From Turritopsis dohrnii (lineage: Eukaryota; Cnidaria; Hydrozoa; Anthoathecata; Oceaniidae): DNA of 64,000 bases. Positions 11,678-23,970 of the stretch are shown one piece after another. The notes below the pieces were generated by a model. That model was not told the origin of the DNA. It did not search any database and saw only the letters and a program-made list of their open reading frames with translations. Location of the stretch: assembly GCA_027922465.2 (NCBI GenBank), contig BQMF02000001.1, forward strand, positions 620,001-684,000, in the 5' to 3' direction. Every line of letters starts with the position of its first letter. Positions within the stretch are counted from its first letter, which is position 1. The translations under genes and the position numbers were made by a program.

Positions 11678-14552
11678 TTACGGCCCATTAAAAGTTAAAA
11701 GTCTTAATGCAAAGTTTTGGAGTGTGAGAAGTCTGTGAGTAACAGAATTATCACACAGTCCAAAAATTTGGGAGGCATATCTAAAGTAGGAAGCAAATAT
11801 TGCATGATACACATTGGTGAAGACTTCAGTGGGGACAAAATGTCGAAGTTTGGAGAGAGCCCCATTAGCCTTGCATAGTATAGTTGCAATAGTTGAAATA
11901 TGAGTCTTCCATTTGAGATGTTCATCAAAATGAACACCTAGGTATTTAACACTTTTGCTAGGAATCGTGATCTTACCTGACAACTTTAGACGAGGTATAC
12001 AGTCTGTACACTTTCAAGGAGAATGAAAAATACTGAATTCAGTTTTTCCTGAATTGAGTGATATTCTGTTGGCGTTAAGCCAACTTACTAAAATTCTGAG
12101 ATCAGCATTGACTCTTCCACATAGTGACCAAGCAGTTTTAGAGAAATTAAGTAGATGAGTGTCATCTGCGAAATGATAAGTTGTGGAGGTATGAATGCAA
12201 AAATGCAAACCATTAATATAGATCAAGAACAACAGAGGACCCAAAACTGATCCTTGTGGAACTCCATGTTTTATGATTTTGCGTATAAATTTAGAATTTG
12301 CAATTGCTACAAACTGGGAGCGATTTGAGAGATAAGGTTGGAACCACTCATTGATTATACTACGAATTCCATAATGATTTAATTTAGCTAACAGAATTTC
12401 ATGATCAACTGTATCAAAAGCTTTTTGTAAATCGACAAAAACACCTTTATCAAGTCTTTCCCTGATACGTTCAGTTATGTTAATAAGGGTGTCAATGGTA
12501 GAATGAGCTTTGCGAAAACCAAATTGCTTAGTATAAATTTGATTAAAGCGATTAAGAAAATTAATATGAGAATACATAATCTTCTAGTAAATTTTTTCAA
12601 TATTTGAAAGTAATGAGATTGGACGGTAATTGGAAACATCAAGGGGTGACCCCTTGTTTTTGAATACTGGAATAACTTCAGTACAGAAGGGAAAAATCCT
12701 GTAACGAAAAACCTATTAATTAAAAAAGATAAGGGCTCTGCTATGTCAGGTATAATAAGTTTCAGAATTCTAACAGGTATACTGTTAGGTCCTGATGATT
12801 TTGATAATGAGAAAGAGCTAATTATTTCAGCAACTTCATCTGGGGACGTTTGAGTCAAGAATATTGAGTACTGATTTCGGTTTTTGAGAAATCTTGAAAA
12901 GTGATTATAAGGAGGTTGCATTTCAGATGTTATGGATGTTAATCTTTGACAGAGATTGATACAGGTTTTGCAAAATTACTTGCTTTAGATGCAATTAAAT
13001 CATGAACGCCTGACCAAACTTTACGCATGTTATTAGAGTAATGATTGAAGTATCTGGTGTAGTGGTTTAATTTACTTTGTCTACACAGGGATACAATTGA
13101 ATTCCTGTGTGACTTAAAAGATGCAAAGTATTTGGCTTTAGCTTCTGGGCATTTGGCTTTGATAAACTACCAATGAAAGAAGCCACGTTTTGAAATTGAC
13201 TTCAGAATTCCAGTTGTTATCCAAGGTTTCAGTCTAGATTTAATTTGACGCTTGGTGAGTTTGATGTTTTTCTACAAGTACTTTGATTTTGTCATTGAAA
13301 ACATTAAGACAACGGTCAGGATCATAACCAAATTTCTCAAATAAAGAATTCCATTCGATGTTAAGATAATCGAGGATAAAATCGTCCTTTTTAAATTTGG
13401 AACAATCTTGGTGTTAAAAAGGGCCATCATTAGTTTCAACAGATTCAAGTGAGGGAAATAGACAAAATTGTGGTAAGTGGTCTGAAATGATGAATAGCAA
13501 AAATTTCCAGAGACTGTGCCAGCATCAGTACGACTGGAAAAGATGTTATCAATCAAAGTTTTTGAGTTCTCTGTTATTCTTGTCGGTAAAAAGATTTGTG
13601 GGAGAATGAAATTAGATCCTAAAGGTATCCATGAATGAGGACACTTCAGGTTCATCATCAAATTTTAAAAGATCAATGTTAAAGTCATCTAGTAGAATAA
13701 TCTGCTTTTTCTCAGGTGAAATTTTGTGTAAAAGTGGTTTGAGGTGATCAGAATTGAATAGATTAATTGACATACTTGGATGTCTATAAATTGTGCCAAC
13801 AATGATGTTGGTTTTTTTTGGTAAATTGATTTCAATAAAAACAGATTCAAGGTTGTGCAAAAGTTTGCATAGACAATCTAGGTCTTTTCGTGGTTTAGAT
13901 GTAAACGACTCAGATACATAAAAGATACTCCACCAGCTGAAGATTCAGTAGGGGTAAAATATTTATTGTACCCTGGGATTGGAAAGCTACAATCCAATTC
14001 AATAGGATCAGACTCATCATCAATCAAACTCCTTGTTTCAGATACACCAATAATGCTAAATTCACAATTTAATTGGGCTAACAGGTTCCCAAGTTTTTCA
14101 AAGTGTTTGGACATGGATGCAATGTTGAGGTGAAAGGCTGAAAGGTTTGTGGGTGAATTTGTAAACATAGAATTAATTTCATTGCAGTTTAAGTAGCTGC
14201 AACTATTGGAATGAAATTGGATCTCAAAATCGTCTTCATCTTTGTCATCATTGTTCACAAGACCAGTGACAACTTTATTGAAATCATCACTCAGTTCCAA
14301 ACCAGAAGCATCACTTTTATTAGTATTTACCGAAATGTCTACTGGAAAGGGCAAAATTGGGTTTAGGCAGTTGGAGCAATGCCAGCTGCCTGAGTTGGGC
14401 TGTTTCAAGATATCAAAATCAGTTTCGTAACAGGCCAGAACATCTAAATTGGTGGACCCACAGGTCACAAATATCACATTGTATAGAGTTGCATTTATTA
14501 CTGACATTTTTAAGCAGATAGAACATGGGTAGATGTTACTATCTTTACTCAT
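11678..14552 (-). pseudogene. LINE ORF2: PHD-like finger, endonuclease, reverse transcriptase (broken)
   Basis: The N-terminus at 14552 has a Cys-rich PHD-like segment (CSICLK ... WHCSNC), then the AP-endonuclease start (LSAFHLNIASMSKHFEKL, GVSETR). The block 13860-13612 holds YRHPSM and the catalytic-region motif LLDDFNIDLL. The block 12921-12475 is the RT fingers (SLSKSSGPNSIPVRILK). The block 12577-12014 is the RT palm with FVDLQKAFDTVDHEILL, HGVPQGSVLGPLLFLIYING and the catalytic YHFADDTHLL. 11983-11678 is the thumb/C-terminal part (YLGVHFDEHLKWKTHI). The successive blocks use different frames, so at least four frameshifts and one stop inactivate it. Confidence 0.85.
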
Positions 14553-14836
14553 ACAAATGTAGTTGTTAAACTACCTTCTGTTAGACTAACACTAAGAAAA
14601 AAGCAGATAAAAAAAATCTATGAATATAAATTTAAAAACACAACAAAAATTAGCAGACACAAACCAGACTTAGATAGCAGACGCATAAAATCAAGCAATT
14701 GAAAACACCTTGAAAAAATTCACATACTATTTCAGTGAAAATAAATTTCACAGTCACAATCATACATGATGACATGACACGCCATTTTGTTTGGAAGATA
14801 GAAGGTAGAAAAAAACTTAGAAGATCAGGATCTAAT

Positions 14837-15284
14837 ACACGCAGTTTTTTTATAAGAACCAGTAGAATCTAACCTGAGGCTGGCTGTTCTTATTTTTTTA
14901 GCCTTTTTCAGCCTGATTTGTTCTTGTTGCTCTTAGCTTCAAGAACACCATTTCAAATTGCAGCCTCATTTTGTTCTTATTTATGGAACTTCCAGTAAAA
15001 TTAAAATAAATCTTTTTTAAAGCAACTGATAAAAAGCATGGTTGCTGTTTGGCAATAACTTATTTGCACATTTATTGAAGGTGAAAAAATAACAAAACTT
15101 CTGTATATACCATTTACCAGTGAGAGAGTTCACATCATGAATTGTTCTTATTTTACAAGAAAATTGAGGGTCACACTGTTCTTAATTTTTGGAACAATGA
15201 TTTGAGCCTCAGGTTGTTCTTATTTTATGGCCAAATCTGAGGCTCGTGTTCTTATAAAATTGTTCTTATAAAAAAAAAAGCGTG
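14837..15284. mobile_element. TA-flanked MITE nested in the LINE
   Basis: Left end CACGCAGTTTTTTTATAAGA and right end TTCTTATAAAAAAAAAAGCG plus TG are imperfect inverted repeats flanked by TA (14835-14836 and 15285-15286), as for Tc1/mariner-type insertions. The 448-bp interior repeats the phrase TGTTCTTATTTT several times and is non-coding. It sits between ORF1 and ORF2 of the minus-strand LINE and so inserted after it. Confidence 0.75.
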
Positions 15285-15333
15285 TAGAGCTTGAGTTTAG
15301 GCTTAGTTAACAACATCAGTACTCAATAAAAAT

Positions 15334-15996
15334 TCAAAATTTGAAATACTTAGAAATCAAATTCCGGAAAGCCTCTTCGATCTCAGCAACATGTTTAACC
15401 TTAACAGGTTTAGAGTTTTCATTAACTTTATAGCACAAGTTTCCATTAAAAAAACACGAACTGTTCATTTTATTACCTCTTTTCAGACATCGGAGCATCC
15501 AATTCATACGTTTATAATGAGGCGACAGGTTTTCGTTCAGAAATAGTTTAGTCGTATCAGTGAAGCCAAGGGTAGTTTTATCACAATCCTTGAGATTTTT
15601 TCGAGCTACTTTATTACAGGCTTTTTCAACCACTTTCCTATTGACAAGCTTCACAATTTAACAGTTTTTGCAGATTTTTTGCTTTTTTGAGATTGAGATA
15701 ATGGAAGTCTGTGACATGGTTCAATTTCATCCGGTGTAAACATCAATATTGATAGCGTTGAAAATGTTTATAACCTTACCTTCAAACTCCTCATCAGTTA
15801 CCTTTTCAGGGATTCCATCTATTTCAAGGTTGCTTCTTTTTCTATACTGTTCAAGGGCTTGGTTATGAGTTTCAGCGGTAATTATGAAGGAAGCGTTATC
15901 TTTTTGAAAAACAGAAAAAAAGCTACTTTGCAGACTTACATTCAGAAGACATATTTTTAAACCTGAGTTTCTAAAAAAACTAAAGCCCCCTGACAT
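15334..15996 (-). pseudogene. LINE ORF1 remnant
   Basis: Two blocks. 15996-15727 contains a coiled-coil-like stretch followed by YRKRSNLEIDGIPEKVTDEE, typical of the start of the RRM-like domain in LINE ORF1 proteins. 15654-15334 contains VEKACNKVARKNLKDCDKTT and ends with the VAEIEEAFRNLI tail common to these ORF1 proteins. The roughly 70 bases between them are out of frame. Residues follow the family, but the gene is broken. Confidence 0.7.
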
Positions 15997-17452
15997 TTTA
16001 TAGATTAGTCATATTGCTCAAATTCCTGTTTGAGTCAAACCAAAAACACATTATAATGTTAATTTAAAAAGACTCTGCTGAGGTGCTACAAGGCAAATTT
16101 AAACAGGGGATTTTGCGATACATACACTATTTCAAGCAGTAAAATCATGGGAATATTGTTTGTTAAATGAAATAGGGTATCGTTAGACCTCTGTTTACAT
16201 ATCGTTGATCAACGATTTCAATGACGTCACAGCCACATCATCAAAACAATTTAGACCCAGATTTTTTGTCACCCCAGCACCTGTATCATAGACCCCCAGA
16301 ATGTCAGTTATCTCTATTGGTTCTCAAGATATTTCCCTAAAAACATCATATTCAATGAGGATGCAATGCAAAGTTCTACTGTGATAAAACGAACTGATGT
16401 CATCCATATGCTTATACTAATAGATTTTTGTATAGGTTTATGCATGGCAAATCCACATTCTGCTTTTTTTGCATAGCTTTTTTGTGAGGTTCTATGAAGA
16501 ACTTGAAAATAAAAGTTGGATGCGCAAATGCTGATTATATATAACAATAAGACACAGGTTTGAAAAGCTTATTTACTAACTTTCATAAATTTATTGCTGG
16601 ACTCAATTGGGAAACTTTTTAGTTTTTTTGGATAAGGAAAGAGCTGTCTAACAGCGCTTGTAGGGCCCTAGCTAACACCCTGTGAGATTCGTAATTCTTG
16701 CTAGTTTCCCAAATCACTACAACCAATAATGATTACGGCACTACACTATTGTAATATTAGAATTTCATTCTGGTTAATACTTACATGAGAACCTGAGTCT
16801 CAAAATCAACAGGTCAGGGTTAGGGTTAGAGTTGCTTAAATATTTTGGATTATATATAATATAGTTTTAGTTTTTTAGTATATATAGTTTTCATAATGAG
16901 TATTCCCTCTTTTTTACTTATCAATGCAATGAAAATAAATTTTATATTTAGTTTTGAAGTCCAAAAAACCTGCCTTTTTATCGAAAAAAAACAACAACAA
17001 CAAAAAAACAAGAAAAAACGAAACTTATTTTTCAAATAGACGCGGTAATTATTGCTGTATTACTTATTGCTCCTATATTTCTTTTAAATAACAACATAAA
17101 CACCTAACACGAAGAACTACCAGACATAAGGAATGCCATCGTTTCGTCTTCTTCTTCTTCGTTCGGTCCTTGTCCATCGTGGTGACGAGAATGATGTCAT
17201 TTATTTGGAGAAAGATTCATTCACTATAAAACAGCGACCATCTAAGTGTCTACATGGCCTCAATAAGGAAAAAAGTAGCAATATACTTTTCAAAAAAAAG
17301 ACAATAACCATCCTTGTTGAATGTTGTTCGTTGACTGTCAAAAGTTGTGAACCGAACCGAAGACAGATTGTTTATTTTCCCGGTTTAAATTAGCCGGAAG
17401 ACGATTTCGTAATTCATCGTTTTCGCGGTCCATCCAATCACCTCTCCGCGCC
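15997..17452. other. Unassigned AT-rich DNA
   Basis: No coding exon, RNA gene or clear repeat was recognised. There is an A-rich (AAC)n-like tract near 16985-17010. The plus-strand ORF at 17133-17393 has no recognisable domain, and its low-complexity start gives no support for a gene. Confidence 0.3.
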
Positions 17453-17639
17453 CCGTCGTATGGAAGCCGATTAATTGTGTGTCCACACATCATATTTTTG
17501 ATATATATATACTAAGTATATCACTTCACACCTTTTGATATTTCTGGTATATCATTTGTATGGATATACCAAGTATATTAATTGATATTCTTAGTATATC
17601 AATTTCAGGGCCGTAATTTCTTCAAAAATATTGAGGGGG

Positions 17640-17710
17640 CTAAAAAAAATTGAGCGAGCGAAGCGAGCGAGAAAATTTTTGAGGCGGGGAACTCTAAGCC
17701 CACCAGCAGG
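17640..17710. repeat. GAGCGAGCGAAGCGAGCGAG motif block
   Basis: A short GC-rich palindromic-like phrase follows a hAT-like end (CAGGGCCGTAATTTC at 17609). A variant, GCGAGCGTAAGCGAGCGAGA, recurs at 33778 inside the TSSC4 intron, so this is a dispersed repeat. Confidence 0.5.
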
Positions 17711-18078
17711 GGTTTTAGGGGTCGGAGCCTCCCCATGAAAGTTTTCTCTAATACTTTACTCCAAATTCTAGCTTTTTAGTGTTTTAGTCAACTGATATTC
17801 TAAGCGAAGTTTGATGTGTACTACTAGGTTTATCAAGTGATACACTTAGTATATCAGTTATTTCGAAATTCCCGGCAGACGAATGTGTTATCGTTACGGT
17901 TATAGTCAGGGCGCTGAGACGTAAAAAAATCAAATAACTATGCAAAATCGGGGGACAAATTAAAAGCTTGATAGATGTGATATACACCTATAAAGCAACA
18001 CGAAAAACCTTACCGGACAAAATTATTTTATTTATTAAAGCTATCCAGGTCGAAAATGTGTGATTAAAAACGGTGACA

Positions 18079-18895
18079 GGACAATTCCCCCCTGGACAAT
18101 TCCCCCCCCCCCCGGACGATTGCCCCCTAGTAAATTGCCCCCCGGAGCATTACCCCCGGACAATTGCCCCCCGGACAATCGCCCCCCATATAGGTTGGAA
18201 AATTCCCCCCCGGAATATTGCCCCCCAAACCAACAAAGTTTCATATATTCTCATTGTCTACTAAAATGATACTTGAAGTGTTTATTCACGACACAGTCCA
18301 CCGGAGTGTCCGACAAAGATCGCTAGAATTCGGTTTATAAATAAAGAATATTGACAGCGCGTTAGTCAATACACTTTGGAGAATTACTTTTAGCCCTAAC
18401 GTTTCTTCTTGCCACCCGACGTTCTGGAAATTTTTGGAAATATTACGTAAGGAGGAAAGTGTTGTGCGTGTCCGAATGCTTCAAAATCTAGCAGGACATC
18501 CACCACCTCCTCAAAGACGATTGTAACGCTCGAATTCTACGCATAGTTGATGATTACCCAAACCGCCAACGATTCTTTTTAAAACAAATATTTACATGAT
18601 ATCCATTGTGTTACCATTTTATAACAAACATCTGTATATTTGAAATATATTAACTTTCTTTGATTTGTAAATCTTGTTTCCCTTTCTGCTTTCGAGCAAA
18701 AATACCTTAGAAGCAATATTATCGTAAGAAATACTTTACATGTTTTTTAGGGGGCAATATTCCGGGGGGAATTTTCCTACCTATATGGGGGGCGATTGTC
18801 CGGGGGGCCAATTGTCCGGGGGGTAATGCTCCGGGGGGCAATTTACTAGGGGGTAATCATCCGGGGGGGAATTGTCCAGGGGGGAGTTATCCTAG
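18079..18895. mobile_element. Fold-back element with minisatellite arms
   Basis: The left arm 18079-18227 and right arm 18748-18895 are reverse complements, each a row of about nine degenerate 15-mers of the form CAATTGCCCCCCGGA. The order of variants (GGACGATT, TAGTAAATT, GGAGCATT, GGACAATC, CATATAGG, GGAATATT) is the same in both arms. The arms therefore arose by inversion-duplication of one array, not by independent expansion. The 520-bp spacer is non-coding. Confidence 0.8.
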
Positions 18896-19139
18896 AACTA
18901 TTAAAAACATGCTTTAAAAATCCACATCTTTGACGCCATATTTTCGTGATAGCTTCTTTAGAATGTCAATTTCTATTTTACATTCGATTTGAAAGACGGG
19001 GGTTTATAATGAAACAAGGAAAAATGAAGCGATATTATTATCGATTGTAAACTTGTAAATTAAATTTAAAAAGCTACTTGATAATATAACTTTAGAACAT
19101 TTCTTTTTATTTGAACATTTCTCAATATTCTTAATTAGG

Positions 19140-19508
19140 GATTGTTCACAAATGACGTCAACCATTTTTTCAAGATTTTTGACCACCCCCCTCCCCCCCC
19201 TCCCCCGTCTGTCAACTTGTGTCAACTTTGCGTTGCCCCCTGCCCTCCCCCTCAGTTGAGGTCATCGTTTGAGCATAGATGGTTTGAGGTTGTCTCCATC
19301 TGTGCTTATTGTTTTACGTTCGTACATCACGTGAGCGAAAAAACGGAACAACGGAGCCAACAAAAACAATACGGAAGGACTTTCCCACGCCACGACGGAC
19401 CACATCAAGATCACATTCAGTGTAAACATTTTCATACTTAATTAGAAAAGTCAAGGTTTTGAAAATTGTGAAGGTTGACGTCAACAGTAGCACCCTCCCC
19501 CCGTCAAC
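19140..19508. mobile_element. MITE with GACGTCAACC-type termini
   Basis: The left end has GACGTCAACCATTTTTTCAA then a C-rich tract. The right end, inverted, reads GACGTCAACCTTCACAATTT with a matching G-rich tract outside. Imperfect inverted termini enclose about 370 bp without coding content. Similar C-run MITEs are common in invertebrates. Confidence 0.5.
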
Positions 19509-19659
19509 CAACTGATAAAGAGAGAAAGAGAGATGGTCATGGTTTGTTCAAACGTCTTTTATTCTCAGAAATCCTTACTTCGAATAATGCGGCATGGATG
19601 ATGTCCGTATACTTTGCGTGTAACTACTTGCTGTATCTGTGGTGTTAAAAACATCCAAA

Positions 19660-20480
19660 CGAGGTGGTGGATATGAGGATTTAGGGAAGTGTGTGACCGA
19701 GACTGCTGCTACAACGCTTACCTCACAATAAGGAATGACAATAACAGTTTGCTAACTGATGTTTCTGGGAAAGATTGGCAGAGCATTGTATCTCTTGAGT
19801 TCCAATATCATCGAATATGCTACCGGGATTACACTCGACCACAAGCGTTTTTCTTCTTTTACTGATACAGTTATTGTATCTGTTGCAAAAATTGTGAAAG
19901 AGAAGGTCATTGATAATTTCGTGATTATAGATACAGAGGAACTTCTCAATATACAAAAACAGGCTGGCATTTCTATGATTCCTGATAAACGAACTAGATA
20001 GAATTATTCAATGTCACAAAGATGAAGTGGACACTGGCGACAAAAGTATGGACAATCGCAATCAAGGAGATAACCGATTTGAAAAGTCGTGATTGTCCAT
20101 TGACGATAAGATATGCAAAGTTGCTGCTGTAATTCGCGAGAAAATACATTTATTGTCACCAACTTTCACTTTACTTGAATCTACTTGAAAACTCTTTACT
20201 TGAATTTTTTACAATCGTTCCATCGTCCTTAAAGGCTAATGCGAAACATATTGGTCAGTAGCAGTGAGCAGAACAACTGTATCTAACAAAAAGACACGAG
20301 TTATTGATAGCCTCTGCCAAGATATCATCTTTAATGCACATGGAGGAAAACATTGCACTAAAAAGCACGTTCAGTTGTTTGCAGATCGCATGGCTTGAAG
20401 TGCTCCGAGTTATGTAACTGCGTGAACTGCGAGAATCTTTTTTCCGATGGAAGATGATTGTTATTCCAGTGATGAGTTTG
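19660..20480 (+). pseudogene. Remnant of an Academ-like transposon protein
   Basis: Fragments in several frames match the style of the protein in the 27.6-31.5 kb element. The stretch around 19735-19845 reads SLEFQYHRICYRDYTR (the HxxCYxxYT motif). 20265-20396 reads TRVIDSLCQDIIFNAHGGKH then CTKKHVQLFADRM. 20397-20440 reads GLKCSELCNCVNCENLFSDG, the Cys-rich tail found at the end of this protein family. Stops and frameshifts separate the pieces. The middle fragment corresponds to a segment that appears missing from the other copy. Confidence 0.45.
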
Positions 20481-20829
20481 ATAGCGACACTGAATAGTTT
20501 ACATATTTTGTTTACTTATAACGTTGTGTTGTGTTGATCTTTACCCCATGAATTTCATTCAGAATTGTTCTTCCAATTCATCAAACTTCATAAGCGATGA
20601 CGTCATAGAAATACTTTCTATCATGATGTATAATTCGGCATAGACAGATAATTTCTATATGACCTTTTCATAACTTTTGTTCAGTTCAAAAAATCACTTA
20701 CTTTTATGTGTGGGGGGTGTCCCTTAATATTTCAGTTCGCAGTGTTTCCTTTATTTAGGCTTTATTAAGAGTATTCACATCTTTTTACAGGCAATTTTTA
20801 TTACGTATTCAATCTTCGAGACTTTCAGT

Positions 20830-23800
20830 TGATGTCCCAAATTATATTCAGCCCCTTTCCCTCTGCTTCTTTAGATCCAAAGCAAATGGAGATTGCCTGT
20901 ATAGCTGTCCATCTCTGGTGCTTACTGGTTCTAACTCGTTTGTGGATGAACTACGAGCAGCAACAAGTACTGAGTTATTTATGCATGCTGAATTTTATGC
21001 TCAACATCCATTATTTTTATCTCTTTTTGACAATCACAAAGAATGTTTTTCGTGTGTGGAGTCCATTTTAAAGTTTTCTGTATCTAAGCATTCTGTAGAT
21101 ACAGGTTTGAATTCTGCTTCTCTTGTTCAACAAGAAGCTATTTATATATGTGCAAAAAGTGTATGGTCATCCTTTTTGTGTGTTTTGGCTCTATCTAGTG
21201 TTTTAGAACGAAAGATACACCTTTTGTATCCTACTTGTGGAGAAATTAGGTATCAAGTTCTTTTCAATAATGTTATTTCTCCACGAATTAGTAATGAATG
21301 TTACACACCTATTTCGATATTGTTTTACGATGATAGTGAGATACCAAATTTGTCATCTTACCAGCCAAATCATTTTGTACCTCTTGTGATTTTGAAAAAA
21401 GAGTCTCGGAAGAGTTTAAAAAGGCCTCTCTTTCAGTCTCGTATACCATTCTTTACCTCAAAATCAAAATGTAAAAAGGAGGAAGATGTAAATGTAAGAA
21501 AAGATAGTCCAATCACCAATAACACTAGTTCTACTGCAGATATTTCTTCATGTTTGTCTGAGAAAGTGAGTTTTCCCCATGACTACATGAATGGTGTGGG
21601 AAAATATGATGTTGGAACATATAACATCAAGGCTCCTAATTTGTCGGATGCAGAAGTTATTGTTCACGTTGATGAAGTGAAAGTTCCAGTAGCATCCTTT
21701 CCTTTCCTAAGGATAAGAAGAACAGAAAGTTTAGATACCCTTGGCTTACAAAGCACTCTTGGCTTGCTTACTCTCAGCATTTGAATGCTGCATTTTGCAT
21801 TCAATGTTCCCTATTAAGTCACAAGGTAGCCTCAAATTCAACAGGAGCTACAGTACTTATAACTAAAGGTCAAGACCATTGGAATGATAGCACATCTATT
21901 TTCAAGAAGCATGAGAAAAGTCAGCTTCACAAAGACACCACATTTATTTTGACTTCTTTACGAAATAGTCAATGTGGTTCCAGCAGGAGTATCAATGAAT
22001 TAATATCTGCGTCTTATTCTAAAAGAGTTCAGCAAAACCGGATATTTTTGAATTCAATAGTAGATACCATAATTTTATGTGGTAGGCTATGCATTCCCTT
22101 AAGAGGACATAGAGACACTAGTAAAGAGTGCTCAGAAGTGGGTGAATACTCATCCCATTCAGTTGGTAATTTTTTGGACTTATTAAATTTCAGGGTCAGA
22201 GCTGGTGATATTGCTTTAGGAAATCATTTAAAGAAATGCAATAGAAATTCCAAGTATCTGTCTCCTCAAATTCAGAATGAATTAATTTCATGCTGTGGTG
22301 ATTTTATTTCTGATAAAATCATTAAGGATGTAAAGGGTGCTAGATTTTATTCCATCATTTGTGATGAAGCTTGTGACAGTTCCACCAAAGAACAAATGTC
22401 ACTTGTTATACGGTTTGTGGATGAAAACTTTAATCTTAGGGAAGACTTTGTTAGGTTTATACACTGCAGTGAAGGGTTATCTGGGTTGGCTCTCTCAAAT
22501 GCTATTTTGGCAACATTAAATGAACTTACTCTTGATATCAAAGATTGTCGTGGTCAGTGTTATGACGGTGCTGGAAATGTTGCGGGCAAGATCAATGGTT
22601 GTCAGTGACACATTTTGAACAGGAATGAATTGGCCTTGTATACGCATTGCTCCTCTCACCGCTTAAATTTAGTGGTTTGTAATTCATGTTCGATTCATTA
22701 CATTAGAAATATGATGGACCAAATAAAGCAAATCACATATTTTTTTAAGTATTCCGAATCTAGGTTGAAAATCCTTCGACAAAATGTTGGAGACTTATGT
22801 AGTAGTCCTGCCTTTGCCCATATTATTGATGTTTGTAACACAAGATGGGTAGAACGAATCATTGGTTTAGGTGTCTTTTATGATTTGTTTGAAGGTATTC
22901 TTGCAACTTTTGATGAAATGGCCCTAAATGAGACTAGAATGATCAACTCTGACACTGTCAGTAAGGCTGTCTCCCACAGAAATGGTCTGGAACGCTTTGA
23001 GTTTCTTATTGCATTAGTTATTACCAAAAATGTTTTTGATTTGACTATGGAAGTAACACAATTATTACAAGCCAGAAATAATGATATGTTTAAAACAATG
23101 TTGTTAATTGATTCCTTGAAAGATGAGTTTGCCAGCATCAGAAATAATGTTGATCAATATCATGGGGATTGGTTCTAGGATGCTGAAGCACTGGCAAATC
23201 GACTTAACATTACTGTCTGTGTACCTAGAATAGTCAAAAGGCAAATTAACAGACCAAATTATGATCATTCAGATGTGTCTGATTATTATAAGAAAGCCAT
23301 TACAATCCCCCTACTTGACCATGTCATTACAGAATTGAATGATAGGTTTGACCATTCACTTACCCCTTATCATGGTTTAGTTATAATTCCCCATAGGTTA
23401 CTTCACTTGACTAAGAATGAACAGGCTGGCACTTGGAAAAACGAATTTAAAACTTTTGTCGATTTTTATAAAGATGATTTTCCAAACCCATCGGCAATCA
23501 TGAGTGAGTTGGAAGTATGGGCAAGGTTTTGGCAGAAAATGGAGAAGGATGATTCAAAGTCCATCCCTAATTCCATTGAATCTACTTTGAAGTCATTCCC
23601 ACATTCAGAGGATGTTTTTGTCAATATTCAAGTTGCATTGAGGATTTTGGGAACAATTCCAATGACATCTTGTGAATGCGAAAGAACATTCTCAGCTATG
23701 AGGAGGTTGAAGAGCTACTCAAGGTCAATTATGACAGAAGACAGATTGAATGGGTTAGCTTTAATGCATATTCATTTGGGAATTGAAATAGATAAGGATG

Positions 23801-23853
23801 CCATTATCAACAGATTTGCCTCCAAAGGTCCACGTAGACTTGATTTTATATAG
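20830..23853 (+). pseudogene. hAT-family transposase with N-terminal OTU-type protease domain (broken)
   Basis: The N-terminal part (about 20850-21400) reads SKANGDCLYSCPSLVLTG, an OTU/vertnin-like cysteine-protease start with the Cys at about 20894, and ends with PNHFVPLVILKK, carrying the expected His. After a linker, a one-step frameshift near 21700 leads into a TTF-type zinc finger (KKNRKFRYPWLTKHSWLAYS, then FCIQC). The hAT RNase H-like domain follows with FYSIICDEACDSSTKEQMSL and CYDGAGNVAG (two acidic catalytic positions). The C-terminal dimerisation region reads GTIPMTSCECERTFSAMRRL. Two nonsense codons (22606 TGA, 23176 TAG) lie in an otherwise continuous frame from 21781 to 23853. 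Three disabling lesions in 3 kb indicate a fairly young pseudogene. Confidence 0.85.
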
Positions 23854-23883
23854 AATTCAGTTTCTTTTTTACATTTCCACGGG

Positions 23884-23970
23884 AAATAAAGATAAAGATA
23901 GACAAAAATGACATCATTAATAGATTTTGTTCTCTAGGGCCTCGTAGATTAAACTTGTACTACTTGGCAT
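23884..23970 (+). repeat. Diverged duplicate of the hAT C-terminal tail
   Basis: About 60 bases after the transposase stop, a frame reads IDKNDIINRFCSLGPRRLNL and ends at TAA. It closely repeats the transposase end IDKDAIINRFASKGPRRLDF at 23790-23850. It is either a diverged tandem copy of the last exon segment or the tail of a second, related element. Confidence 0.75.

Larger units (their letters stand above)
11090..15996 (-). mobile_element. Non-LTR retrotransposon (CR1/Jockey-like), two ORFs, degenerate, MITE-split
   Basis: The order on the minus strand is ORF1 (15996-15334), MITE insertion, ORF2 (14552-11678), then a non-coding 3' end with a hairpin-like block (GGCCCC...GGGGCT near 11125-11160). 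The arrangement matches a roughly 4.5-kb LINE with an ORF1 RNA-binding protein followed by endonuclease plus reverse transcriptase. Frame changes and stops in both ORFs make it inactive. Confidence 0.85.

Noticed and set aside
17133..17393. Plus-strand 86-codon ORF
   Set aside because: No domain, no splice context, biased by a CTTCTTCTTC tract at its start.
18079..18227. CRISPR-like array of short repeats
   Set aside because: Units are degenerate, without unique spacers, and mirrored at 18748-18895; this is a minisatellite arm in animal DNA.
18041..18269. Gly- and Pro-rich ORFs on both strands
   Set aside because: They are translations of the C-run/G-run 15-mer array of the fold-back element; repeats explain all of the open frame.
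19142..19441. Proline-rich ORF
   Set aside because: The Pro run is the C-tract of a MITE terminus; no domain.
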